This document shows positions 5,717-12,094 of a stretch of 14,311 bases of DNA, one piece after another (the stretch's first letter is position 1; each line of letters begins with the position of its first letter). The notes beneath the pieces are model-generated. The model did no database searches and had not been told where the DNA came from. It was given only the letters and a program-made list of their open reading frames with translations. Source of the DNA: an uncultured Prevotella sp. (GTDB lineage Bacteria; Bacteroidota; Bacteroidia; Bacteroidales; Bacteroidaceae). Position numbers and translations under genes: made by a program. The stretch spans positions 1 through 14,311 of the forward strand of contig CAJJWN010000061.1 of NCBI GenBank assembly GCA_905196835.1, given 5' to 3'.

Positions 5717-6499
5717 ATGCGAATATTAGTATTGGGCGCGGGCAAGATGGGCAGCTTTTTCCTCGACCTGCTTAGCTTCGAACACGAAACGGCGGTGTAC
5801 GAGAAGAACCACGAGCGGCTGCGCTTCACCTTCAACACACTGCGCTTCACGTCAATGGACGAGGTGGAGGCGTTTAAACCCGAACTGGTTATCAACGCCG
5901 TAACCGTAAAATACACGATAAAGGCATTCGAGGAGGTAATCCCACATCTGCCCGAAGACTGCATAATAAGCGACATATCGTCGGTAAAGACGGGACTGAA
6001 AGACTTTTACGGGCAGTGCGGACACCGCTACGTGTCAACCCACCCCATGTTCGGCCCCACCTTCGCCAACCTCAACCAGCTAAGCCACGAGAACGCAATA
6101 ATCATCAGCGAGGGCGACTACATGGGGCGCATATTCTTCAAAGACCTGTACAGCCGCCTCGGACTGAGCATCTACGAATACTCTTTCGAGGAGCACGACA
6201 AGACCGTTGCCTACTCGCTCAGCATTCCCTTCGTCAGCACGTTCGTCTTCGCCGCCGTGATGAAGCACCAAGACGCGCCCGGCACCACGTTCAAACGGCA
6301 CATGAAGATAGCCCGGGGCGTGCTTAGCGAGGACGACTATCTGTTGCAGGAAATACTGTTCAACCCCTATACTTCGGGGCAAGTGGAGCAAATCCGGACA
6401 GAACTCAAAGAGCTGCTTAGCATCATAGAGCGCAAGGACGAGCAGGCAATGAAGGCGTATCTTGAGAAAATCAGGAAGAACGTCAAGGACAATTCTTGA
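5717..6499 (+). CDS. tyrA: Prephenate dehydrogenase
   Basis: A 260-residue NAD(P)-dependent enzyme that oxidatively decarboxylates prephenate to 4-hydroxyphenylpyruvate, the Tyr branch. The N-terminal Rossmann motif is GAGKMG (7-12). 'SDISSVK' (85-91) and 'STHPMFGP' (107-114) are the TyrA catalytic and substrate signatures, H109 being the key histidine. The helical C-terminal dimerisation domain runs from about residue 150. There is no fused chorismate mutase and no ACT domain, so direct Tyr feedback through an ACT domain is not expected; control may rest on the DAHP synthase-mutase and on the upstream attenuator. It is the last gene of the aromatic set. Upstream there is an inverted repeat instead of a promoter, which supports co-transcription. 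Confidence 0.93.
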   Translation: MRILVLGAGKMGSFFLDLLSFEHETAVYEKNHERLRFTFNTLRFTSMDEVEAFKPELVINAVTVKYTIKAFEEVIPHLPEDCIISDISSVKTGLKDFYGQCGHRYVSTHPMFGPTFANLNQLSHENAIIISEGDYMGRIFFKDLYSRLGLSIYEYSFEEHDKTVAYSLSIPFVSTFVFAAVMKHQDAPGTTFKRHMKIARGVLSEDDYLLQEILFNPYTSGQVEQIRTELKELLSIIERKDEQAMKAYLEKIRKNVKDNS

Positions 6500-6594
6500 G
6501 TTAAGAGTTAAGAATTAAGAGTTAAGAAAATATGCCATGAAAGCATGACATACCTTCGATTTTTCATTTTTCATCGTTAATTTTTAATTTTAAA
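6500..6594. repeat. AT-rich gap with TTAAGAATTAAG word
   Basis: Directly after tyrA, 6500-6528 repeats the word TTAAGAGTTAAGAATTAAG, as in the inverted repeat at 2107-2210. Here the right part (about 6560-6590, 'TTTTTCATTTTTCATCG' and following) is only loosely complementary. ATGC (6532-6535) and GCAT (6543-6546) make a tiny hairpin. No TAnnTTTG box is seen, so the next gene may be read from the aromatic operon. Confidence 0.5.
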
Positions 6595-7539
6595 ATGTGC
6601 CTTTCGCTGCTCCTTGCATCGCTGCTTACGCTCGTCCAGCTGAACTGCGAGAACCTGTTTGACTGCCGCCACGACAGCCTCAAGCAAGACACGGAGTTCA
6701 CACCCGAGGGCGACCGCCGCTGGACTGCGAGCAAATACTGGGACAAGCTGGACAATACGGCCAAGACCATCATAGCCTGCGGCACGGAGGACGGCGACTG
6801 GCGGCTGCCCGACCTGGTGGCTCTGTGCGAGGTGGAGAACGACAGCGTGATGCGCGACCTTACGCGGCGGTCACTGCTTCGGGGCGCGAATTACGAATAC
6901 CTGATGACATCTTCGCCCGACGTGCGCGGCATAGACGTGGCCCTGCTCTACTCTCCGGGCAGCTTCGCGCCCGTAAGGCACTATCCGCTACGCGTAAAAC
7001 CGATGAAGGGGATGCGCCCCACGCGCGACATACTCTACGCCGCCGGGCGCATAATAACGGGCGACACGCTCCACATATTCGTAGTCCACGCCACGAGCCG
7101 TTACGGCGGAGAGCGGCGTACAAGGCCGCACCGCAGGCTCGTGGCCTCGCGCATCTGCCTTGCCGTTGACTCCCTGCGGGCCGCCTGTCAAGACCCGATG
7201 ATAATCATCATGGGCGACTTCAACGACGGCGGCGACAGCCCTGTTATAAGGCAGATATGCGCAAAAGGCCTTACAGACGTGTCCGCCGGAGCGACGGGAA
7301 GCCACGGAGCACAGGGCACATACAAGTACAAAGGCCGCTGGGAGAGCATAGACCACATCATAGCAAGCCCCGCCGCAGCGCGCCGCCTGCATTCGTGCAC
7401 GGTGAACGACGCGCCATTCCTGCTCGTGGCGGTCGGCCGATACGGCGGTGTGCAGCCGCTTAGGACATACCGCGCGTGGCGTTACCGCCGCGGCTACAGC
7501 GACCACCTGCCCCTCGTGGCGCGCTTTGCGTTTGAATGA
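6595..7539 (+). CDS. Endonuclease/exonuclease/phosphatase (EEP) family hydrolase
   Basis: A 314-residue protein with the EEP (DNase I-like) metal-dependent hydrolase motifs: N17-C-E19-N-L-F-D23, catalytic E79 in 'ALCEVEN' (76-82), H165 in 'VVHATSR', G207-D208-F-N210-D211, and C-terminal S302-D303-H304. It would cleave phosphodiester bonds, but substrate (DNA, RNA, inositol phosphate or lipid) cannot be told. The N-terminus is hydrophobic (LSLLLASLLTLVQL, residues 3-16) like a signal peptide, yet it runs straight into the first catalytic strand, leaving no room for a cleavage site. The frame is open upstream to 6541 without another ATG, so a truncated leader or a non-ATG start remains possible. 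It ends at a good terminator and lies 95 nt after tyrA. Confidence 0.82.
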   Translation: MCLSLLLASLLTLVQLNCENLFDCRHDSLKQDTEFTPEGDRRWTASKYWDKLDNTAKTIIACGTEDGDWRLPDLVALCEVENDSVMRDLTRRSLLRGANYEYLMTSSPDVRGIDVALLYSPGSFAPVRHYPLRVKPMKGMRPTRDILYAAGRIITGDTLHIFVVHATSRYGGERRTRPHRRLVASRICLAVDSLRAACQDPMIIIMGDFNDGGDSPVIRQICAKGLTDVSAGATGSHGAQGTYKYKGRWESIDHIIASPAAARRLHSCTVNDAPFLLVAVGRYGGVQPLRTYRAWRYRRGYSDHLPLVARFAFE

Positions 7540-7560
7540 AAAACACGCTTCAAAAGTGTA

Positions 7561-7585
7561 AAAAATGCTGAGAACCAGCGTTTTT
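7561..7585 (+). terminator. Intrinsic terminator after the EEP gene
   Basis: AAAAATGCTG (7561-7570), loop AGAAC, CAGCGTTTTT (7576-7585) form a 10-bp stem with one wobble, ending in five T residues. It lies about 20 nt after the stop codon at 7537-7539. Confidence 0.75.
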
Positions 7586-7610
7586 AACACATTCTTAACC
7601 CCAAAACATG

Positions 7611-7618
7611 TATATTTG
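7611..7618 (+). promoter_or_regulatory. -7 promoter element for the rhodanese gene
   Basis: TATATTTG matches TAnnTTTG exactly and lies just past the terminator of the preceding gene. No clear TTG or TTTG -33 box sits 20 nt upstream (the region reads TTTTTAACAC). Transcription would begin near 7625, about 26 nt before the first ATG. Confidence 0.55.
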
Positions 7619-7650
7619 CATAAATTATATAGCGTAATACTCTGCTTTAT

Positions 7651-8049
7651 ATGCAAATTATGAACAAACTGTTACTATCCGTCATGGCTCTCTTTACCGG
7701 CTGCCTTACAAGCTGCGGACAGCAAGACATAAAGTCGGTGGACGCCGACGAGTTCGAGAAGACAATCTCGCGCGACGGCGTGCAGCTGCTCGACGTGCGC
7801 ACGGAGGCCGAGTTCAGCGAAGGACACATAGCCTCCGACAAAGTGAAGAACATAGACTACCGCCAGCCCGACTTCATCGAGCAAGCCGACGGCGAGCTTG
7901 ACAAAGGCCGCCCCGTAGCCGTGTACTGCCGCAGCGGACGGCGCAGCCTCGACGCCGCCAGGCAGCTTGCAAAGCACGGCTTCGAGGTAGTCAACCTCAA
8001 GGGAGGCATCCTGGAATGGCAGGAAAAGGGCAAGCCCGTGAGGCGGTAA
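7651..8049 (+). CDS. Rhodanese-like domain lipoprotein
   Basis: A 132-residue protein with a single rhodanese domain (about residues 27-130). D48-V-R is the conserved 'LLDVRTEAEFSEGHI' signature, and C93 in 'VYCRSGRRS' (91-99) is the active-site Cys that would carry a persulfide or act as a thiol transferase. The N-terminus is a lipoprotein signal peptide: a hydrophobic stretch and lipobox L19-T-S-C22, so the mature protein should be lipid-anchored in the envelope. C18 (F-T-G-C) is a poorer alternative. An internal Met at residue 4 (ATG at 7660) could also be the start and gives a more typical K-containing signal peptide (MNKLLLS). It has its own promoter box and stands alone. The sulfur donor and acceptor are unknown. 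Confidence 0.87.
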   Translation: MQIMNKLLLSVMALFTGCLTSCGQQDIKSVDADEFEKTISRDGVQLLDVRTEAEFSEGHIASDKVKNIDYRQPDFIEQADGELDKGRPVAVYCRSGRRSLDAARQLAKHGFEVVNLKGGILEWQEKGKPVRR

Positions 8050-8070
8050 CGAAACATGAAGGCCGTCATT

Positions 8071-8176
8071 GAATTGAAAACTTATAATTGAAAATGAACA
8101 ATTATGATTGCCTTTAAGGTTTCTTCCCAACAAAACATATCACAATTTTCCATTATCAATTATTAATTCTCAATTC
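8071..8176. repeat. AT-rich inverted repeat (AATTGATAATGGAAAATT word)
   Basis: The left arm at 8071-8111 and right arm at 8141-8176 are imperfectly complementary (about three quarters of positions). The right arm, read on the other strand (GAATTGAGAATTAATAATTG and on), matches the element at 11981-12083, so the two are one family. It follows the rhodanese gene at about 20 nt. Confidence 0.65.
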
Positions 8177-8264
8177 AAAAGGCCATCTTTCGCGATGCAA
8201 AAGACCGTCTTTCGCAGCCTAAAAGGCCACCTTTCGCACGCCAAAAGACGGCATTTCGCAAAGC
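8177..8264. repeat. 22-bp-period dyad array B (four exact-length units)
   Basis: Four units of exactly 22 bp start at 8177, 8199, 8221 and 8243. The cores are AAAGGCCATCTTT, AAAGACCGTCTTT (a perfect odd palindrome), AAAGGCCACCTTT and AAAGACGGCATTT, each followed by CGC and a variable 5-6 nt. Length is conserved while the core bases vary symmetrically. The array directly abuts the inverted repeat at 8071-8176 and ends 46 nt before the next start codon. No TAnnTTTG promoter is visible between it and that gene. Confidence 0.85.
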
Positions 8265-8310
8265 ATTGAATATCAAGGCATTACAACAACGGTTAAAACA
8301 TACTTGAAAA

Positions 8311-9864
8311 ATGAACATTTTTAAGAGAGCATCCGCGCTGAACATACTGCTAATATTGGCATTGCAGCTCATGGCGCAAGGGCCTAATGATAGTGGCACT
8401 TACTACCAAAGCGCCGACGGAAAGAAAGGAAGTGCGCTGAAAACGGCGATGAGCAGGATAATAGTAGACCATAAAGAGCTTAGTTATAACGCACTGTGGG
8501 ACGCTTTCAAAAGTACCGACAAACGTCCTGATGGCAAAGTATGGGACATGTATTCTACTTCTGATTTCGTATTTGGAACAGACCAAGACAGAGGGACAGG
8601 CTCAAAAGAAGGCGAATATTACAACCGTGAACACTCAATGCCAAAAAGCTGGTTTAACGATGAAACACCAATGTACACAGACCTTATGCACATTGTCCCA
8701 ACTGATAAATACGTGAACGGACGCCGCAGCAACAATCCTTTCGGCGAGACTACAAGCCCCACATACAGTTCGGAAGGTGGCTTCAGCAAGCTCGGCCCGT
8801 CGTCAATCAGCGGATATTCTGGCACCGTTTTCGAACCGAACGACGAATATAAGGGCGACTTCGCGCGCATATATTTCTATATGGTGACATGCTATGAAGA
8901 AAGGATTTCTTCATGGGATAGCGACATGTTGTTACACAACAAATACCCTGCATTCACGACATGGGCACTGAACATGCTGCTGCGCTGGGCTGCCGAAGAC
9001 CCCGTTAGCCAAAAGGAGATTGACCGCAACAACGCCGTTTACAACATACAGGGCAACCGCAATCCGTATGTTGACTATCCGGGGTTGGAGCAATACGTAT
9101 GGGGAGAGTACACCGACCAGGCCTTCAGCTACTCAAACTACACAAAACCCGACTTCCCCGACAATCCCGGCAAACCCGGAGGAGGTACTGACCCTGACGA
9201 CCCCGACAAACCGGTAGACCCCGTTGACCCGCCTGTAAGCGGCGAATTTACCTTCACAAAAGTAACATCCGAGAGCCAGCTTAGCCCCGACTACACTTAC
9301 CTTATAGTGTATGAAAAAGGAGGAAAGGCCATGGGAGAACAAAACAGTAAATACAGAGAACCCATTGATGTAACGCTTTCAGGCAACCAAATAACCACCA
9401 ATGTAAACGGCAACGGACAGCCGCGCGCCATCAACCTCGGCGGAACTAAAGGCGCATATACCCTGTATGACGGCGTGGAAAAAGTATATCTCGCACTTAA
9501 CACAGACGACAACGAGTTGAACGGAAGCACCACCGCCACAACAAACGAAGCAAAATGGACTATTACTTTCAACAGCGGCTGCTCTATAAAAAATAACGCT
9601 CATACGGACAGATACATCAATTATAATTCAGATAAGCCACGTTTCGCCTGCTACAAAACCTCAAGCAGCCAGCAGCCCGTAGCCCTTTACAGATGCACTA
9701 CGACAACGGGCATAGCCGAAGTGACGACAGACGGCGACGCAAAAGTTGACGTTTACACCGTCACCGGAATGAAAGTGCGCTCGCAAGTTACACGTGGCGA
9801 GGCATTGGCAGGCCTCCCGAAAGGCGTTTATATAATAGGAAACAAGAAATATCTTGTGAAATAA
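8311..9864 (+). CDS. Secreted endonuclease I-type nuclease with C-terminal sorting-like domain
   Basis: A 517-residue protein. Residues 1-22 form a signal peptide (hydrophobic 'LNILLILALQLMA' then Q-G). Residues about 24-275 are an EndoI/NucM-type His-Me finger nuclease: 'YNREHSMPKSW' with catalytic H108, 'DLMHIVPTDKYVNGRRSN' with H127, and N141-N-P-F-G-E146 for metal binding. A Pro/Asp-rich linker follows (about 288-310, PDDPDKPVDPVDPP). Residues about 312-460 form a beta-rich module of unknown role. The tail (about 472-517, 'VDVYTVTGMKV...GLPKGVYIIGNKKYLVK') looks like a type IX secretion-type or related Bacteroidetes C-terminal domain. The likely role is extracellular degradation of DNA or RNA for nutrients or against DNA nets; that is inferred. 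It ends just before a strong bidirectional terminator. Confidence 0.9.
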   Translation: MNIFKRASALNILLILALQLMAQGPNDSGTYYQSADGKKGSALKTAMSRIIVDHKELSYNALWDAFKSTDKRPDGKVWDMYSTSDFVFGTDQDRGTGSKEGEYYNREHSMPKSWFNDETPMYTDLMHIVPTDKYVNGRRSNNPFGETTSPTYSSEGGFSKLGPSSISGYSGTVFEPNDEYKGDFARIYFYMVTCYEERISSWDSDMLLHNKYPAFTTWALNMLLRWAAEDPVSQKEIDRNNAVYNIQGNRNPYVDYPGLEQYVWGEYTDQAFSYSNYTKPDFPDNPGKPGGGTDPDDPDKPVDPVDPPVSGEFTFTKVTSESQLSPDYTYLIVYEKGGKAMGEQNSKYREPIDVTLSGNQITTNVNGNGQPRAINLGGTKGAYTLYDGVEKVYLALNTDDNELNGSTTATTNEAKWTITFNSGCSIKNNAHTDRYINYNSDKPRFACYKTSSSQQPVALYRCTTTTGIAEVTTDGDAKVDVYTVTGMKVRSQVTRGEALAGLPKGVYIIGNKKYLVK

Positions 9865-9883
9865 AAACATTGGAAACAAAAGC

Positions 9884-9934
9884 AAAGCCCCTCCCGACAA
9901 TCACAACAAGTGATGCGGGGAGGGGCTTTCTTTT
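9884..9934. terminator. Bidirectional intrinsic terminator between convergent genes
   Basis: AAAGCCCCTCCC (9884-9895) and GGGAGGGGCTTT (9918-9929) form a perfect 12-bp stem. Within the loop ATCAC (9900-9904) and GTGAT (9910-9914) form a second 5-bp stem. A T-tract follows on the + strand (TTTCTTTT to 9934), and a T-rich tail (GCTTTTGTTT) follows on the - strand. It can therefore end both the nuclease transcript and the SDR transcript, whose stop codon is at 9936-9938. Confidence 0.88.
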
Positions 9935-9935
9935 G

Positions 9936-10694
9936 TCATTTCCGGCAAATCACGGTGCCGTTGGCCTGATGGGTTGCCAGCACAAGCACCTCGGCTATCT
10001 GCACGTGGGCAGGCGCGTTGGCCGCGTAAAGGGCAACGTCGGCAATGTTGTCGCCCGTTAGCGGCTGTATGCCTTTATACACATTGTCGGCCCGCTCACT
10101 ATCGCCGTGGAAACGGACGACGCTGAAATTTGTCTCAACCAGTCCCGGCTTGACATTCGTTACACGCACAGCCGTGTCTGCAACGTCAATGCGCAGGCCG
10201 TCGGTGATGGCCTTCACGGCCGCCTTCGTGGCGCAATAGACGTTTCCTCCGGCATAAGCCGCATCGCCGGCAACAGAGCCTATGTTGATAACATGCCCCC
10301 GGTTGCGCTCCACCATGCCGGGAACAATGAGGCGCGTCATCGTGAGCAAGCCCTTGATATTGGTGTCAATCATAGTTTCCCAGTCGTCCATGTCGCCCTC
10401 GTATTCCTTCTCCAGCCCGAGCGCAAGCCCCGCGTTGTTGATAAGAACGTCAACCTCAGCCCACTTTCCAGTAAGCGAATTGACCGCCGCCATGGCCGCT
10501 TTGCGATCGCGAACGTCAAAAACCAAGGTCACAACGTCAGCCCCAAGCCCTCTTGCCGCAGCCTCAATGGCTTTCAACTTGTCAACGTTACGCCCTGTAA
10601 GTATGAGGTCATAGCCTCCACAGGCAAACTTTCTGGCACACGCCTCGCCTATTCCGCTCGTTGCGCCAGTAATCAATGCGATTTTTCTTTCCAT
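9936..10694 (-). CDS. Short-chain dehydrogenase/reductase, YdfG-like
   Basis: A 252-residue classical SDR counted from ATG at 10692-10694 (MERKIALITG). The nucleotide-binding motif is TGATSGIG (9-16), with NNAG at 86-89 and catalytic S140, Y153 and K157 in 'YCATK'. R35 ('TGRN') in strand 2 favours NADPH. Overall resemblance ('VKPGLVETNFSVVRFHGD', 'AEVLVLATHQ') is to the YdfG group, which acts on 3-hydroxy acids and L-allo-threonine/serine; the actual substrate here is inferred. The frame stays open upstream to 10772, but those 26 codons are translated from the purine/pyrimidine repeat (SPYSFSPYSF) and are unlikely to be protein. The gene is the last of the - strand group and ends at the bidirectional terminator. 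Confidence 0.9.
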   Translation of the reverse strand: MERKIALITGATSGIGEACARKFACGGYDLILTGRNVDKLKAIEAAARGLGADVVTLVFDVRDRKAAMAAVNSLTGKWAEVDVLINNAGLALGLEKEYEGDMDDWETMIDTNIKGLLTMTRLIVPGMVERNRGHVINIGSVAGDAAYAGGNVYCATKAAVKAITDGLRIDVADTAVRVTNVKPGLVETNFSVVRFHGDSERADNVYKGIQPLTGDNIADVALYAANAPAHVQIAEVLVLATHQANGTVICRK

Positions 10695-10710
10695 GAGTTT
10701 ATATTTTATT

Positions 10711-10872
10711 TTAGGAGTAAAGGAGTAAGGAGAGAAGGAATAAGGAGACATGTCTTGCCAATAATTAGTCATCTATCATTGGCTAAAATCATAACTACTT
10801 ACTCCTTCTCTCCTTTTACTCCCTTACTTCTCAATTTGCTACTTACTCCTTCCCTCCTTACTCCTTTACTTC
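10711..10872. repeat. Inverted repeat of AGGAGTAAGGAG word, duplicated right arm
   Basis: A purine arm at 10713-10748 is complementary to two consecutive pyrimidine arms, 10797-10828 and 10839-10872. The best pairing is with the outer one, about 26 of 28 positions across GTAAAGGAGTAAGGAG and its continuation. The element fills the gap between the epimerase-like gene and the SDR gene. It belongs to the same word family as 5570-5698. Confidence 0.75.
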
Positions 10873-11969
10873 TATTGTAATTCAAATAATATCTGGAGAA
10901 TGCGCTCCGCGGTGCGTCCGTCCCATCGGTCGGGCAGAGAGCAGTGCTTCCATTGCCCCTTTACAATGTCCGTTACGGCCTCGGCCAGTCGGTCGGCGTT
11001 CTCCCCTACGAGCACGTTAGAGCCCTGCTTGACGGTCTCTATGTGCTCCGTGTAGCTGTTGAGCGTGGCGCACGGCACGCCGTTGAACGTAGCTTCCTCG
11101 GCCACATTGCCCGAATCGGTCACTATTCCCCTTGCGTTTGCCGTAAGATAGCCGAACTCCAAGTAGCCAAGAGGCTCTATGATATGGAAATTCGGGTAAT
11201 CTTCCACCATCGGCCTTACCGTCTCCGCCGCAGCAGGACGCAGCGGAGCAAGCACCTGCACGCCGCCTGCCGCGCGGCACATCGCCGTGAGCATGGCTTC
11301 AAGGTTCGGCTTGTCGGCCAGCAAAGCCTTACGGTTGAGCGTGAAGACGATGTACTCCTGCTCCTTGACTTGCAGCCCGTCAAGCACCGCCGGGCGCACA
11401 AGCCGCGGGCGGTTGAAGCGCAACGTGTCCATCAATATGTTGCCTACCATGTAAACTTTGGTAAGCTCCGCGCCCTCGCGGGTGGCTATGCTGGTGCTCC
11501 CGATGCCTGCGGTGAAGAGCAGGTCAGACAGCCCGTCGATGACAAGACGGTTGATTTCCTTCGGCATCTTGATGTCAAACGAGCGCGTGCCGGCCACGAG
11601 ATGCGCCAGCGTAAGCCCGTGTTTCTTCGTAACTATGGCTACGGCCATGGTCGAAGCGAGGTCGTCAACGACGATGACGACGTCAGTCGGGTTGGCGGAA
11701 AGGTACGTGTCAAACTCTGACATGACGCGACCCGTCAGCTCGTTGAGGTTAACACAGTCAACGCCGAGGTACACGTCAGGCGCCGGTATGCCCAAGTCGG
11801 CGAAGAGAGAAGGCTCAAGCGTGGGGTCGGCTTGCGTCCCGGTATACACCAAACGGTAGTCAACGGCCTTGCCGTCGGCCTTCGCCTTGATGACGGCACG
11901 CACCAGAGGAGCCACCTTTATGAAGTTGGGGCGCGCCCCTGCGACGATACATATATTCTGCATATTCAC
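10872..11969 (-). CDS. Divergent UDP-GlcNAc 2-epimerase (WecB)-like protein
   Basis: A 365-residue GT-B-fold protein of the non-hydrolysing UDP-N-acetylglucosamine 2-epimerase family. 'IVAGARPNFIKVAPL' (8-22) matches the family N-terminus (GTRPEAIKMAPL), 'MPKEINR' (135-141) keeps one catalytic Glu (E138), and 'TDSGNVAEEA' (284-293) matches the nucleotide-binding loop. Several residues normally essential differ: the HGD region is V101-D-D, the 'HVEAGLR' motif is H123-L-V125-A-G-T-R129 (Glu replaced by Val), and the 'GHRRE' histidine position is N212 in 'TLNRKAL'. It may thus be inactive as a classical epimerase or act on another nucleotide sugar. I recall a Bacteroidetes paralogue group with these same changes. 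The gene lies between slipin and SDR genes rather than in a visible polysaccharide cluster. Confidence 0.82.
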   Translation of the reverse strand: MNMQNICIVAGARPNFIKVAPLVRAVIKAKADGKAVDYRLVYTGTQADPTLEPSLFADLGIPAPDVYLGVDCVNLNELTGRVMSEFDTYLSANPTDVVIVVDDLASTMAVAIVTKKHGLTLAHLVAGTRSFDIKMPKEINRLVIDGLSDLLFTAGIGSTSIATREGAELTKVYMVGNILMDTLRFNRPRLVRPAVLDGLQVKEQEYIVFTLNRKALLADKPNLEAMLTAMCRAAGGVQVLAPLRPAAAETVRPMVEDYPNFHIIEPLGYLEFGYLTANARGIVTDSGNVAEEATFNGVPCATLNSYTEHIETVKQGSNVLVGENADRLAEAVTDIVKGQWKHCSLPDRWDGRTAERILQILFELQ

Positions 11970-11980
11970 TTTTTCTTTAA

Positions 11981-12083
11981 TTGAGAATTGATAATGGAGA
12001 ATGGAAAATTATGATTACCATTGTCCTTTTATTCTTTAATCAAGCAAAGGTAATCATAATTTTCCATTCTCCATTATCAATTT
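11981..12083. repeat. 34-bp perfect inverted repeat
   Basis: The arms 11986-12019 and 12049-12082 are perfectly complementary over 34 bp (ATTGATAATGGAGAATGG and continuing to GATTACC) with a 29-nt loop. It fills the gap between the slipin and epimerase-like genes. The related but decayed copy is at 8071-8176. Loss-free arms suggest recent origin or active maintenance. Confidence 0.85.
12045..12052 (-). promoter_or_regulatory. Possible -7 element for the epimerase-like gene
   Basis: Read on the - strand this is TACCTTTG, a match to TAnnTTTG, overlapping the edge of the loop of the 34-bp inverted repeat. It would start transcription near 12038, about 70 nt before the ATG. No -33 TTG is at 20 nt (one is at about 25 nt), so the call is tentative. 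Confidence 0.35.
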
Positions 12084-12094
12084 CTAATTTAAAA

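Noticed and set aside
10695..10772. N-terminal extension of the SDR to an upstream ATG
   Set aside because: The 26 extra residues come from the purine/pyrimidine repeat, and the family starts at the Rossmann strand a few residues after MERK.
10107..10880. 257-codon + strand frame opposite the SDR gene
   Set aside because: Antisense shadow of a clear SDR; the end of the frame is translated repeat (Ser/Leu/Thr-Pro rich) and no motif is visible.
10944..11720. 258-codon + strand frame opposite the epimerase-like gene
   Set aside because: Antisense shadow, Arg/His-rich with no recognisable domain.
11986..12082. MITE or insertion sequence end
   Set aside because: There is a clean inverted repeat but no target-site duplication that I can recognise and no transposase in the window, so it is kept as an inverted repeat only.
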